Source of the DNA: Falsiroseomonas sp051860665
Lineage (GTDB): Bacteria; Pseudomonadota; Alphaproteobacteria; Acetobacterales; Acetobacteraceae
Length of the DNA: 64,000 nucleotides
Direction: 5' to 3'
Assembly (NCBI RefSeq): GCF_051860665.1
Contig: NZ_JBHYDM010000002.1
Span: 310,001 to 374,000 of the forward strand
Below are positions 32,898 through 42,201 of the stretch, piece after piece (the stretch's first letter is position 1; each line of letters opens with the position of its first letter). The position numbers were made by a program, and so were the translations under genes. Under the pieces are notes generated by a model, which was not told where the DNA came from, searched no databases, and saw nothing but the letters and a program-made list of their open reading frames with translations.

Positions 32898-34832
32898 ATG
32901 AGCACCACCACCCTTCCCCCCGCCAAGGTCCAGGGCAAGCGCGGCTTCTCCGCCCTTCTGGCCCTGGGGCTGGCCGCCGTGCTGCTGGTCGGCGTGAACA
33001 TGCTGGCGGACCGCCTGCTGTCCCGCGCCCGCATCGACCTGACGCAGAACCGCCTCTACACGCTCTCCGACGGCACCCGTCAGGTGCTGCAGGGCCTGGC
33101 CGACCCGGTCACCTTCCGCGTCTTCTATTCCCGCCGCCTCGGCGCCGCGATCCCGCTCTATGGCGCCTATGCCGAGCGGGTCCGCGCGATGCTGGAGGAA
33201 TATGCGGCCGTCTCCGGCGGCAAGGTGCGCCTGGAATTCTACGACCCCGAGCCCTTCTCGGAGACCGAGGACCGCGCCATGGCGCTCGGCATCCAGGGCG
33301 TGCCGGTCGATCAATCCGGCGAGCAGGTCTATTTCGGCCTGGCCGGCGTGAACCTGCTGGACGACGAGCGGACCATTCCCTTCTTCCAGCCGGATCGGGA
33401 GCGTTTTCTCGAATACGACCTGACGCGGATGGTCTGGGAGCTGTCGAATCCCGCGCGACCGGTGCTCGGCGTCATCTCCTCCCTGCCGCTGAATGGCGAT
33501 CCGCGCGCGATGATGATGCGCCAGCCGGGCGTGGGTCAGCCCTTCGTGGTGATGAACCAGCTGCGCAACTTCTACACGGTGCGCGACGTGGCGATCGACG
33601 CGCAGGTGATCGAGCCCGATGTGCAGGTGCTGCTGGTGGCGCATGCCCAGAACCTGTCGGAGGCCACGCTCTATGCCATCGACCAGTTCGTGATGCGCGG
33701 CGGGCGGCTGATCGCGCTCACGGATCCGCATAGCGAAAGCCAGGCCTCCCGCCCCTCCCCGGGCCAGCGGCCGGCGACCGATACCTCCTCCTCCCTGTCG
33801 CGGCTGCTCAATGCCTGGGGCGTCGAGGCGCCGTCCGACAAGGTGGTGCTGGACCTGCGCGGCGCCTGGCGCGTGCGGGCCGATCCGCGCGACCGGGTGC
33901 AGGCGGTGGACTACCTCGCCTGGTACAATGTGCCGACCGAGGGGCTGAACCGCACCGAGGTCGCGACCGCCGAGCTGCAGCAGGTCACCGTCGCCTCCGC
34001 CGGCGAGGTGCGGCGGCGCGAGGGGTCGAATGTGGAATTCACCCCGCTGGTCACCAGCAGCACGCGCTCCATGCTGGTCGATGCCGCCGCCGTGCGCACG
34101 GACCCAAGCCCGGCGCGCCTGCTGGCGGATTTCCGCCCGGATGACACGAGCCGCACCATCGTGGCCCGCATCCGTGGCCCCCTGACCAGCGCCTTCCCGG
34201 CCCCCCCGGCGCCGCCCGAAGGCGCCGAACGCCCGGCCGATTTCCCGGCGCATCGCGCCAGCACGGAAGGCCCGGCCAACCTCATCGTCGGCAACGATGC
34301 CGATATCCTGGAGGATCGCTTCTGGGTCCGCACCCAGGACTTCTTCGGCCAGCAGGTGGCAACCCCGATCAGCGACAACGGCGCCTTCGTCATCAACCTG
34401 GCCGACAGCATGGCCGGCGGCGAGGCGCTGGTCTCGCTGCGCTCCCGCGGCGAATCGCTCCGCCCCTTCGCGCTCGTGGACGACATCCGCCGCGACGCCG
34501 AGGCGCAGTTCCGCCAGACCGAGCGCGGTCTGACGGAGCGCCTGGAAGCCACGGAACGCCGCCTGCGCGAGCTGCGCCAGGGCGGTGGCCAGGGCCAGGC
34601 CAATGCCGTCATCACCCCGGAACAGCGCGCCGAGATCGACGCGGCGCGGGCCGAGATCGTCCGCACCCGCGGCCAGCTGCGCCAGGTTCAGCTGGAGCTG
34701 CGGCGGGACATCGAGCGGCTGGAGACCTGGCTGCGGCTGGTCAATATCGCCCTGGTCCCGGCGCTGCTGACCCTGTTTGCCATCGGACTCGGCGTGATGC
34801 GCAGCCGACGCCGCGCGGGGGCACGGGCATGA
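32898..34832 (+). CDS. GldG-family ABC transporter auxiliary protein
   Basis: The 644-residue protein has an N-terminal membrane helix (LLALGLAAVLLVGVNMLA), a large periplasmic domain of the GldG/ABC_transp_aux type with RIDLTQNRLYTLSDGTRQVL close behind it, a coiled-coil region around residues 545-600 (TERLEATERRLRELRQ), and a C-terminal helix (VNIALVPALLTLFAIGLGV). An in-frame TTG at 32889 overlaps the previous stop and would add three residues. The layout with anchors at both ends fits a periplasmic partner of the permease. Substrate and function are unknown. Confidence 0.87.
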   Translation: MSTTTLPPAKVQGKRGFSALLALGLAAVLLVGVNMLADRLLSRARIDLTQNRLYTLSDGTRQVLQGLADPVTFRVFYSRRLGAAIPLYGAYAERVRAMLEEYAAVSGGKVRLEFYDPEPFSETEDRAMALGIQGVPVDQSGEQVYFGLAGVNLLDDERTIPFFQPDRERFLEYDLTRMVWELSNPARPVLGVISSLPLNGDPRAMMMRQPGVGQPFVVMNQLRNFYTVRDVAIDAQVIEPDVQVLLVAHAQNLSEATLYAIDQFVMRGGRLIALTDPHSESQASRPSPGQRPATDTSSSLSRLLNAWGVEAPSDKVVLDLRGAWRVRADPRDRVQAVDYLAWYNVPTEGLNRTEVATAELQQVTVASAGEVRRREGSNVEFTPLVTSSTRSMLVDAAAVRTDPSPARLLADFRPDDTSRTIVARIRGPLTSAFPAPPAPPEGAERPADFPAHRASTEGPANLIVGNDADILEDRFWVRTQDFFGQQVATPISDNGAFVINLADSMAGGEALVSLRSRGESLRPFALVDDIRRDAEAQFRQTERGLTERLEATERRLRELRQGGGQGQANAVITPEQRAEIDAARAEIVRTRGQLRQVQLELRRDIERLETWLRLVNIALVPALLTLFAIGLGVMRSRRRAGARA

Positions 34833-35917
34833 GGCGCCGCACCCTCCTCGCCCTCGGCGGCACGGCCGCCGCCGCCGTGGGCGCCGCCATCCTGCTGACG
34901 CCGGACCGCGCCAGCCCGCCGCCGGCCTCGGCCAGCGACCTCGCCTTTCCGGGCCTGGCGCCGCGCCTGGCCAATGCCGCTTCCATCGAGGTGAAGCGCC
35001 ATGACGGCACCCTGCTGGTCCGCCGCGCCGGCGAGTCCTGGGTGCTGCCCGCCAAGGCGGACTACCCGGTGCGGCCGGAGCGGGTGCGCGAATTGCTGGT
35101 GGGGCTGACCGAGCTGCGCCTGACGGAGCCGCGCACCGCGAACCCCGAGATGCTGGACCGGCTGGGCCTCGACGATCCTACGCGGCCCGCCGCCACCTCC
35201 TCCCTCCTCCGGGTGCTGGATGCGCAGGGCGCGCCGGTGGCGGAGCTGGTGGTGGGCCGCCGCCGCGTGCGGGTGCAGGGCAATGTGCCGGAATCGGTCT
35301 ATGTCCGCCGCCCCGCCGAGACCCAGGCCTGGCTGGCGGAAGGCCGGCTGCCCCTGGATTCCGACCCGAACCTCTGGATCGACCGCGACCTGGCCAATAT
35401 CCCGCGCGACCGGGTGCGGGGCGTGACCGTCATGCGCCAGGGCGAGCCGCCGCTGATCCTGCGCCGCGGCGCCGATACCGACGCGCCGCTGGCGGTGCTG
35501 GAGCCGACCACCACGCCGGAGCTGGACGAGATCAGCCTGGACGAGGTGGCGCGCGGCTTCGAATTCCTGACATTTCTGGACGTCCGGCGTGCCGCCGAAA
35601 TTCCCGGCGAGCGGCTTGGCGAGGGCCGCTTCGAGCTCACCGACAACCTGCGCATTACGGTCACGGCACATAAGGACGGCGAGACGCTCTGGGCGACGCT
35701 GGCGGCGGAGGGCGATGACGAGGCGGCGCGGCTGAACGCGCGCTGGCGCGGCTGGGCCTATCAGCTCGGCCAGTGGAAGGAGAAGTCCTTCGTGCCGCGG
35801 CTCACGGATCTGCGGAAGCAGGAGGCCAGCGCCCCGGCCGCCCCCGGCAGCGAGGCCCCGGCCACGCTGACGCCGAGCGAGACCCCCGACCCGCCGGCCG
35901 CCGCCGCGCCGCAATGA
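34829..35917 (+). CDS. DUF4340 domain-containing protein
   Basis: The 362-residue protein has an N-terminal membrane anchor or signal (RRRTLLALGGTAAAAVGAAILL) and a DUF4340 body with WVLPAKADYPVRPERVRELL near residue 70. Its tail is rich in Pro and Ala. ATGA overlap with the GldG-like gene implies translational coupling. DUF4340 proteins regularly accompany GldG-type genes, and this is the basis for treating it as a periplasmic component of the same transporter; its role is unknown. Confidence 0.85.
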   Translation: MRRRTLLALGGTAAAAVGAAILLTPDRASPPPASASDLAFPGLAPRLANAASIEVKRHDGTLLVRRAGESWVLPAKADYPVRPERVRELLVGLTELRLTEPRTANPEMLDRLGLDDPTRPAATSSLLRVLDAQGAPVAELVVGRRRVRVQGNVPESVYVRRPAETQAWLAEGRLPLDSDPNLWIDRDLANIPRDRVRGVTVMRQGEPPLILRRGADTDAPLAVLEPTTTPELDEISLDEVARGFEFLTFLDVRRAAEIPGERLGEGRFELTDNLRITVTAHKDGETLWATLAAEGDDEAARLNARWRGWAYQLGQWKEKSFVPRLTDLRKQEASAPAAPGSEAPATLTPSETPDPPAAAAPQ

Positions 35918-36363
35918 GCGAAAATCCACGCGAGTATCCGACCCGCCCCTGGGTCGGCATCGGCGTGGTGCTGCTGCGCGGGGAGGAGGTGCTGCTGATC
36001 CGCCGCGGCCGCCCGCCGCGCCTGGGCGAATGGTCCCTGCCCGGCGGCGGCCAGCGCCTGGGCGAGACAGCGGAGGCCTGCGCCCGCCGCGAATTGCTGG
36101 AGGAGACCGGCGTCGAGGCCGGGCCGCTGGAGCTGCTGGCGGTGGTCGATGCCATCACCCCGGGCGCGGCCGGGCGCGGCCCGCGCTTCCACTATACCAT
36201 CATCGACTATGCGGGCCGCTGGCACGCCGGCACCGCGCGGGCCGGCGGGGATGTCTCCGAGGTCGCCTGGGCCCGGCTCGATGCGCTCGGCCCCTATGCG
36301 CTGTGGCCGGAGGCGCTGCGCGTGATCGCCCTGGCCCGGCAGCGCATCCCGCCGGCGGGATAG
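35914..36363 (+). CDS. Nudix hydrolase
   Basis: The 149-residue protein carries a full Nudix box, GX5EX7REUXEEXGU, reading from GGGQRLGETAEACARREL into LEETGV. It hydrolyses a nucleoside diphosphate linked to another moiety. N-terminal GIGVVLLRGEEVLLIRRG and the ADP-ribose/NADH-type spacing resemble MutT/ADP-ribose pyrophosphatases, but substrate cannot be fixed. ATG 35914 overlaps the DUF4340 stop (ATGA), so it is in the same unit. Confidence 0.9.
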   Translation: MSENPREYPTRPWVGIGVVLLRGEEVLLIRRGRPPRLGEWSLPGGGQRLGETAEACARRELLEETGVEAGPLELLAVVDAITPGAAGRGPRFHYTIIDYAGRWHAGTARAGGDVSEVAWARLDALGPYALWPEALRVIALARQRIPPAG

Positions 36364-36425
36364 GCCCTGCAACTATCGCGATTGTGCAGTGGCCCGGCCG
36401 GGCCGCGGTGCCAGTTTGCCGATGG

Positions 36426-38174
36426 ATGCGGATAGCCCTGACCCAGGATCACGCCGGGCCGATCGCCCCGCGCAGGCATCGCCGCCCGCGCGGCTTCGCC
36501 CTGCTGTGGTGCGCGGCCATCCTGCTGCCCTCGCTCGGCGTGGCGGGCAGCGGGCTGGTGGCCTGGCGCGACATCCAGGCGGATCTGCGCGGCCAGCTGG
36601 AGCGCAGCGTCGAGATGCTGCGCCAGCACGCGCTGCGCGCCTTCGGCATGCAGGAGGCGATCCTGGTCGCCGTCGCCCGCGCCATCGCCGACCGGGAGTG
36701 GGAGGAGCTGCGCCAGGACGCGGCACTGCACGGGCTGCTGCGGGATCTCGTCGCGGCCGGGGCGCCGCTGGTGCGCGCCGTGGCGGTGGCGGATGACGCG
36801 CATCGGCTGGTCGCGGTCTCCACCGAATTTCCCGCCCGCCCCATCGACCTCTCGGACCGCCCCTACCTGGCCGCGCTGCGCCAGGGCGCGACCCAGACGG
36901 TGGGCGAGGTGCTGGAGGCGCGGCCGACCGGCTGGCCCGCCTTCGGCATTGCCCGCCAGGCGGCGCCACGGCCTGGCGAGACGAGCGGGCGGGGCGTCCT
37001 CATCACCGCCTTCAGCCCGGAACCGCTGGCCGCCTTCTATGCCTCGGTGGCGGAGGAAGCGCGCGACGTGCTGGCGCTGATCCGGCTGGATGGCGCGGTG
37101 CTGGCCCGCCATCCCCCGCTGCCCCAGGGTGCGGCGACCGGCCCCAATCCACAGGTGGCGGCACAGCTGGCGGCCAGCCTGGCCCGCCCGCCCGGCGCCG
37201 CCCCCCTGCTGGTGAATTCGGCGCTGGATGGCGTGCCGCGGCTCTTCCTCGCGCGCCAATTGGGCGACTGGCCCGTGGCGGTGCTGCATGGCCGCGACCA
37301 CGCCGCGATCTGGTCCGATTGGCGCCGGCGCATGCTGGCGCCGCTGGCCAGCGGCCTGGGCGCCACCGCGCTGCTGCTGGCGCTGACCGGCTTCGCCGCG
37401 CGCGGCGCCCGGCGGCAGCAGGATGCGGCGGAGCGGCGGATGACAGCGGAATCCCGCCTCGCCGGCGCCAGCCGGGCCGCGTCCATCGGCCTGCTGGCGG
37501 CCGGCCTGGCGCATGACGTGAAGAACCTGGTCCAGGCGGTGCGCAGCGGCGCCCGGCTGATCGACCAGCGGGCGGAGGACCCGGCCGAGATCCGTCACTG
37601 CGCCGGGCTGCTGGCCCAGACCGCCGATCGCGGCGGCAAGCTGGCCGAGGCCATGCTCGCCTTCGCCCGCGGCGGCGAGGCCCCGGGCGAATCCCGGCTC
37701 GAGATGCTGCCGGCGCTGCACAGCCTGGCGGAGCTGCTGAACCGCACGCTGGGCAGCGGCTGGCGCATCAAGGCCACGCTGCCGGAGGCCCTGCCCGCCG
37801 TGCGCGGCGACCGCGCGGGCTTCGAGGCGGCGGTGGTGAACCTGGCCGCCAATGCGCGGGATGCCATGCCGCGCGGCGGCACGGTGGTACTCGCCGCCTG
37901 GCTGGAGGAGGTGACGGAAGCGCCCGCGGCCGATGGCCTGGCCCCCGGCCGCTACGTGGTGACGGCGGTCAGCGACAGCGGCGACGGCATGCCGGTGGAA
38001 ATCCTGGCCCGCATCGGCGAGCCCTTCTTCACCACCAAGCCGCAGGGCATCGGCACCGGCCTGGGCCTGGCCACCGTGCGCGGCTTCTGCGAGCGGGCGG
38101 GCGGCATGCTGCGGATCGACAGCGAGCCGGGCCGCGGCACCACCGCCGCCCTCTGGCTGCCGGCGATCGACTGA
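36426..38174 (+). CDS. Orphan sensor histidine kinase (paralogue of 42202-43917)
   Basis: The 582-residue protein has a first membrane helix (about 27-46), an extracytoplasmic Cache-like domain containing LRQHALRAFGMQEAILVAVA and IDLSDRPYLAALRQG, a second helix (about 310-330), and a kinase core with His363 in GLAHDVKNLVQAV. The ATPase has NLAANARDAMPRGG, SDSGDGMP, and GEPFFTTKPQGIGTGLGLA. There is no PAS or receiver domain and no response regulator next to it. A closely similar kinase with the same architecture lies 4 kb downstream. The start ATG overlaps an ATG in another frame; I use the one giving MRIALTQD. Confidence 0.92.
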   Translation: MRIALTQDHAGPIAPRRHRRPRGFALLWCAAILLPSLGVAGSGLVAWRDIQADLRGQLERSVEMLRQHALRAFGMQEAILVAVARAIADREWEELRQDAALHGLLRDLVAAGAPLVRAVAVADDAHRLVAVSTEFPARPIDLSDRPYLAALRQGATQTVGEVLEARPTGWPAFGIARQAAPRPGETSGRGVLITAFSPEPLAAFYASVAEEARDVLALIRLDGAVLARHPPLPQGAATGPNPQVAAQLAASLARPPGAAPLLVNSALDGVPRLFLARQLGDWPVAVLHGRDHAAIWSDWRRRMLAPLASGLGATALLLALTGFAARGARRQQDAAERRMTAESRLAGASRAASIGLLAAGLAHDVKNLVQAVRSGARLIDQRAEDPAEIRHCAGLLAQTADRGGKLAEAMLAFARGGEAPGESRLEMLPALHSLAELLNRTLGSGWRIKATLPEALPAVRGDRAGFEAAVVNLAANARDAMPRGGTVVLAAWLEEVTEAPAADGLAPGRYVVTAVSDSGDGMPVEILARIGEPFFTTKPQGIGTGLGLATVRGFCERAGGMLRIDSEPGRGTTAALWLPAID

Positions 38175-38177
38175 CCG

Positions 38178-38432
38178 CTATCCCCGCCGCCGCGCCAGCC
38201 CCGCCAGCAGCACCGCGCCCAGCACCGCCGGCACCACCCAGGAGGGCGCCTCCAGCACCGGCAGGAAGACCCAGTCCCAGAGCTCGGGCAGGATGCGCCG
38301 CTGCACGCCGGCCTGCAGCGTGTTCAGGAATTCCGGCCAGATGCGGAAGATCACGGCGCCGAGCGGCGCGCTTCCATGCCAGCCGGCCAGCGCCGCGGCG
38401 CCGGCCAGCAGCAGCAGGCCGAGGGTCCTCAG
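38178..38432 (-). CDS. Small two-helix membrane protein downstream of msrP, likely CTG start
   Basis: A frame without ATG encodes 84 residues between the stops of msrP and the convergent kinase. It has a hydrophobic N-terminal segment (TLGLLLLAGAAALAGW), a central Trp-rich amphipathic part (FRIWPEFLNTLQAG, ELWDWVFLP) and a C-terminal helix (VVPAVLGAVLLAGLARRRG). The frame has a TGA seven codons upstream, and no ATG, GTG or TTG before GTG 38354. CTG 38432 overlaps the msrP stop as CTGA and has AAAGG 8 nt upstream, so I take it as the start. MsrP normally pairs with the six-helix haem protein MsrQ, which this is not. Function unknown. Confidence 0.6.
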   Translation of the reverse strand: MRTLGLLLLAGAAALAGWHGSAPLGAVIFRIWPEFLNTLQAGVQRRILPELWDWVFLPVLEAPSWVVPAVLGAVLLAGLARRRG

Positions 38433-39418
38433 GCCCAGAGCCTTTCATTCTGCAAATTGGTGTAGAGCCCGGCGACGAAATCGCCATAGCCGTTGAACAG
38501 CCTGGTCGGCACGCGCTCGTTGCTGCCGATCAGCCGCTCCGTCGCCTGGGACCAGCGGGGATGCGGCACCTGCGGATTCACATTGGCCCAGAAGCCGTAT
38601 TCGCTGGCCTGCAGCGTCTCCCAGAAGGAGACCGGGCGCTGGTCCGTCAGGGTGATGCGCGCGATCGACTTGCCGGACTTGAAGCCATATTTCCACGGAA
38701 AGACCACGCGGAAGGGCCCGCCATTCTGCGGCGGCAGCGGGCGGCCGAACAGGCCCACGGGCATGAAGGTCAGCTCGTTGGCTGCTTCCTCGATGGTGCA
38801 GCCCTCGATATGCGGCCAGGGATACCAGGACTGGCGCAGGCCGGTCATCACCTCGGGCTTCTGGGCCGTCTCGAAGCGCACGAACTTCGCCGAGCCCAGC
38901 GGCTTCGCGATGTCGAGCAGCTTCGACAGCTGGAAGCCGGTCCAGGGCACGGTCATGCCCCAGGCCTCGACGCAGCGCAGGCGGTAGACGCGCTCCTCCA
39001 GCCCCACCCTGCGGATCAGGTCGTCCACGTCGAATTCGCCGGGGCTTTCGACCATGCCATCCACCTTGATGGTCCAGGGCCGCATCGGCATGCGCAGCGC
39101 CGTGCTCCAGATGCCCTTGTCGCTGCCGAACTCGTAGAAATTGTTGAAGGTGACGGCGTCGCGCTCGGGCGAGAGGGCGCGATCGGCCGGGTAGCGGGTG
39201 TTGCGCATGGCCGGCGGCAGGTCGGGCAGCTCGGCCGGCAGGCGGGTCCAGGGGTCGGCGGGTTCGCTGCGGCGCCAGAACTGCGCCTTGGCGACGCTGG
39301 GCGCGAGCATGGCGCCGGCGCCGGCGGCGGCCATCAGGGCGCGGCGGTTCAGCACCAGGTGTTCCGGGGTCGCCTGGCTTTCGGGGATTTCCCAGCCGCG
39401 CGGTCGCTTGATCAGCAT
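38429..39418 (-). CDS. msrP: Protein-methionine-sulfoxide reductase catalytic subunit MsrP
   Basis: The 329-residue molybdoenzyme has a Tat signal (NRRALMAAAGAGA near residues 24-36, cleavage after AKA), NFYEFGSDKGIW, and the molybdenum ligand Cys149 in YRLRCVEAWGMTVPW, followed by PFRVVFPWKYGFKSGKSI. It repairs oxidised methionine in periplasmic proteins, normally with electrons from membrane haem protein MsrQ. msrQ is not adjacent; a small membrane protein gene overlaps its stop instead. Confidence 0.95.
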   Translation of the reverse strand: MLIKRPRGWEIPESQATPEHLVLNRRALMAAAGAGAMLAPSVAKAQFWRRSEPADPWTRLPAELPDLPPAMRNTRYPADRALSPERDAVTFNNFYEFGSDKGIWSTALRMPMRPWTIKVDGMVESPGEFDVDDLIRRVGLEERVYRLRCVEAWGMTVPWTGFQLSKLLDIAKPLGSAKFVRFETAQKPEVMTGLRQSWYPWPHIEGCTIEEAANELTFMPVGLFGRPLPPQNGGPFRVVFPWKYGFKSGKSIARITLTDQRPVSFWETLQASEYGFWANVNPQVPHPRWSQATERLIGSNERVPTRLFNGYGDFVAGLYTNLQNERLWA

Positions 39419-39467
39419 GGTGGTCTCCGCCTTTGCGCTTCAAAGCTTCGGTCGCGGCCCCGTTTCG

Positions 39468-40907
39468 TCAAGGACGCGGCAGGATCGCGGTGGGTGGCAG
39501 ATCCGGCCGCGTCTCGATCCGGAAGGCGCGGTAGCGCTCCGCCTCGATCCCCCGCCGGGCCCGCAGCAGGGGTCCGTCTGCGCGCGCGATGGGCTCGGCT
39601 CCGGGCCAGTCGGGTGCGCTGTCCCGTCTTTCGCTCTGCACCAGCAGGCCGGTTACGCCGGGGACGGGGCGCGGCAGGTTAAAAAGCGCCCATCGGGGAT
39701 TGAGCGCCACCACCGGAATGCCGGGCGGCAGGTGCAAAGCGAGTTCCGAGGCCAGGCCGTATTCCTCCGCCGCGACGAATCCGGCGCCGATGCGCCGGCG
39801 TTCGGCCTCCACCGCCTGGGCCAGTTCCGGCCAGCCGCCAAGGCGCGCCAGGGTCGGGTCCTGGCGGCGGCCGAGCGGCAGGGGCGCGAAGGCGGCCTGG
39901 ACATAGACAGCCAGGGCGAGGACGAAGCCCAGCGCCACCGCCGGACGCTGCAACCGCGCCAGCCGGGCGGGCAGGAAGGCCGCCGCGGCGATGCAGGCGG
40001 CGGGGTAGAGGATGGCGGGCCAGTTGCCCTGCACCCGGCTGCCCGTCGCCTGCCACAAGAACAGCCCCGCGCCCGGCAGCACCAGCGCCGCCAGCAGCCC
40101 CGCCGCCGCATCGCCGCGCGCCCAGCGCCGCGCCGCCACGGCGACGCCGACGACGCACAGGCAGAAGACCAGGGGCGTGGCGAGGCCGATCTGGCCGCCC
40201 AGCAGCTCGCCCAGGTAGCGCAGCGTGAAGCCGGCCTCGTCCGTGCCGGCGCGGCCGCCCTGCTTGGCGAAGGAGGCCCAGCCGTTGCGGGCGTTCCACA
40301 GCACCACCGGCAGGAAGACCAGCCCCGCCAGCGCGCCGCCGGCATAGAGCCGCCAGTCCCGCCACCAGCGCCAGGCGTCGCGGCAGGCGATCAGCCACAG
40401 CACCACGCCCGCGCCCAGCAGCACCGCCGTGTATTTGGAGAAGAGCGCCAGGCCCGCGAGCAGCCCGAAGGCCAGCCACCAGCGCCCATCCTGCGTCGCA
40501 TGCAGCCGCGCCAGGGCCCAGAGCGCGGCGGTCCAGAAGACCAGCAGCGGCAGGTCGGGCGTGACCAGGATGCCGCCGACGCCGACCAGCAGCGTCGCAT
40601 TGAACAGCGCCGCCGCCCAAAGCCCTGGCCGCCGGTCCGGAAACATCGCATCGGCGGTCCGCGCCAGCAGGAGGGAGGCCACGGCGATGGAAACCGGCCC
40701 GACCAGCCGGATGCCGAAGGCGGTCTCGCCGGCCAGCAGCGTGCCGGCGCGTATGAACCAGGCGACCATCGGCGGATGATCCAGGTAGCCGCCCTGCAGC
40801 GTGCGCGACCAGACCCAGTAATAGGCCTCGTCCGGCGCCAGCGGCACGAAGCCGGCGACCAGCAGCCGCAGCGCCGTGACCGCCAGCAGCAGCCAGAGCG
40901 CCGTCAT
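39468..40907 (-). CDS. Glycosyltransferase family 39 (ArnT-like) membrane protein
   Basis: The 479-residue protein has about ten membrane helices and the GT39/ArnT motif DEAYYWVWSRTLQGGYLDHP in the first periplasmic loop, with the two acidic residues that are catalytic in relatives. It should transfer a sugar from a polyprenyl phosphate carrier to a lipid or protein. ATG 40907 overlaps the stop of the GT2 gene (ATGA). That neighbour is a dolichyl-phosphate-mannose-synthase-like enzyme, which would make the carrier-linked donor, so the pair is a logical module. Confidence 0.88.
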   Translation of the reverse strand: MTALWLLLAVTALRLLVAGFVPLAPDEAYYWVWSRTLQGGYLDHPPMVAWFIRAGTLLAGETAFGIRLVGPVSIAVASLLLARTADAMFPDRRPGLWAAALFNATLLVGVGGILVTPDLPLLVFWTAALWALARLHATQDGRWWLAFGLLAGLALFSKYTAVLLGAGVVLWLIACRDAWRWWRDWRLYAGGALAGLVFLPVVLWNARNGWASFAKQGGRAGTDEAGFTLRYLGELLGGQIGLATPLVFCLCVVGVAVAARRWARGDAAAGLLAALVLPGAGLFLWQATGSRVQGNWPAILYPAACIAAAAFLPARLARLQRPAVALGFVLALAVYVQAAFAPLPLGRRQDPTLARLGGWPELAQAVEAERRRIGAGFVAAEEYGLASELALHLPPGIPVVALNPRWALFNLPRPVPGVTGLLVQSERRDSAPDWPGAEPIARADGPLLRARRGIEAERYRAFRIETRPDLPPTAILPRP

Positions 40908-41998
40908 CTGGCGCGCCAGACCAGGGTGGAGGACACGGCGTAGTTCCAGACCACGGTGATCAGCGCCCCCGCCGCCCCCGCCATGCCCCAGGCCAGCACG
41001 CCATCCCGCACCAGCAGCCCGGCGATGCCGACATTGGCCGCGGCGCCGATGCCGCAGACCAGGTAGAAGATGGCGAGCCCCCGCCACAGCGCCGCGCCGC
41101 GCAGCCGCGCATCGCGATAGGTGATGCGGTTGTTCAGCACGAAATTGGCGGTCATCGCCACGAAGGTGGCGCCCCATTGCGCCGCCTGGAAGCCGAGCGG
41201 CCCGACCAGCAGCGCCAGCGCCGCCATATGCACCAGCAAGCCCAGCGCGCCGACCGCGGCAAATGACAGGAAGCGCAGCGGGACCACGCCGCCGGTCGCC
41301 TTGTCCAGCAGCAGCCCGGCGAATTCCAGCAGCACCGTGGCGTCCAGCTTGCTCTCGCCGGCCAGGCGCGAGCGGAAGCTGTAGGGCACTTCCGCCACCT
41401 TCAGCCTGCGGCGCGCCGAGAGCAGGATATCCAGCAGGATCTTGAAGCCGCGCCCGGCGACCCTCGGCGCCACTTCCTCCACCAGGTCCCGCCGCAGCAG
41501 GAAGAAGCCGCTCATCGGATCGGCCACCGGCACCGGCAGCAGCAGCCGCGCCAGCCTCGCCCCGCCATCCGAAAGCGCCCCGCGCGCGGCGGAAAAGCCG
41601 CCCTGCGCCGCGCCGCCCGCCACGTGGCGGCTGCCGATGGCGATATCGGCACCGCCCTCCACCGCCGCCAGCAGCGCCGGCAGGATGGTCTCGTCATGCT
41701 GCAGGTCGCCATCCATCACCGCGACGAAGGGCGCGGAGACGGAGAGGAAGCCCTCCATGCAGGCGGAGGCCAGGCCGCGCCGGCCGATCCGGCGGATGCA
41801 GCGGATGCGCGGATCCACCGCCGCGATGGCGCGCGCGGCCGCCGCCGTGCCATCGGGGCTGTCGTCGTCGACGAAGACCGCCTCCCAGTCCAGCCCGGCC
41901 AGCGCGGCCTCGAGCCGGGCAACCAGGGGGGCGACGTTCGCGGCCTCGCGGAAGACCGGGATGATGACCGACAGGCGGGCGGGCGGATGCGCGTTCAC
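40904..41998 (-). CDS. Glycosyltransferase family 2 (DPM synthase-like) fused to GtrA-like domain
   Basis: The 364-residue protein has a cytoplasmic GT2 domain (about 1-230) with SVIIPVFREAANV, VDDDSPDGT and VMDGDLQHDE, which binds the nucleotide sugar and metal. A C-terminal GtrA-like domain has four membrane helices (about 235-360; NFVLNNRITYRDARLRG). It should load a sugar onto polyprenyl phosphate and perhaps help flip it. It is first in a two-gene unit with the GT39 gene. Confidence 0.92.
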   Translation of the reverse strand: MNAHPPARLSVIIPVFREAANVAPLVARLEAALAGLDWEAVFVDDDSPDGTAAAARAIAAVDPRIRCIRRIGRRGLASACMEGFLSVSAPFVAVMDGDLQHDETILPALLAAVEGGADIAIGSRHVAGGAAQGGFSAARGALSDGGARLARLLLPVPVADPMSGFFLLRRDLVEEVAPRVAGRGFKILLDILLSARRRLKVAEVPYSFRSRLAGESKLDATVLLEFAGLLLDKATGGVVPLRFLSFAAVGALGLLVHMAALALLVGPLGFQAAQWGATFVAMTANFVLNNRITYRDARLRGAALWRGLAIFYLVCGIGAAANVGIAGLLVRDGVLAWGMAGAAGALITVVWNYAVSSTLVWRAR

Positions 41999-42201
41999 CC
42001 GCGCCGTCTAGCCTGCCGCCCCCGGCACCGCCAGCATGCGGGCGCCGATGCTCAGCAGGCGCTGGCGAAGAATAGCGGATGGCGCTGCGGCCCCGCGGCC
42101 GGGTAGGTTATTGGCATGACGTATCGCTGGCACCGGCCCACAGGCCGGCCTCCCTGCCGGCGGGCTTGCCTGGACTGGACACCTGCCGCGGGAACGTGGC
42201 G

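Noticed and set aside
38178..38432. msrQ gene next to msrP
   Set aside because: The frame here encodes only 84 residues with two helices; MsrQ has about 200 residues, six helices and conserved haem-binding histidines.
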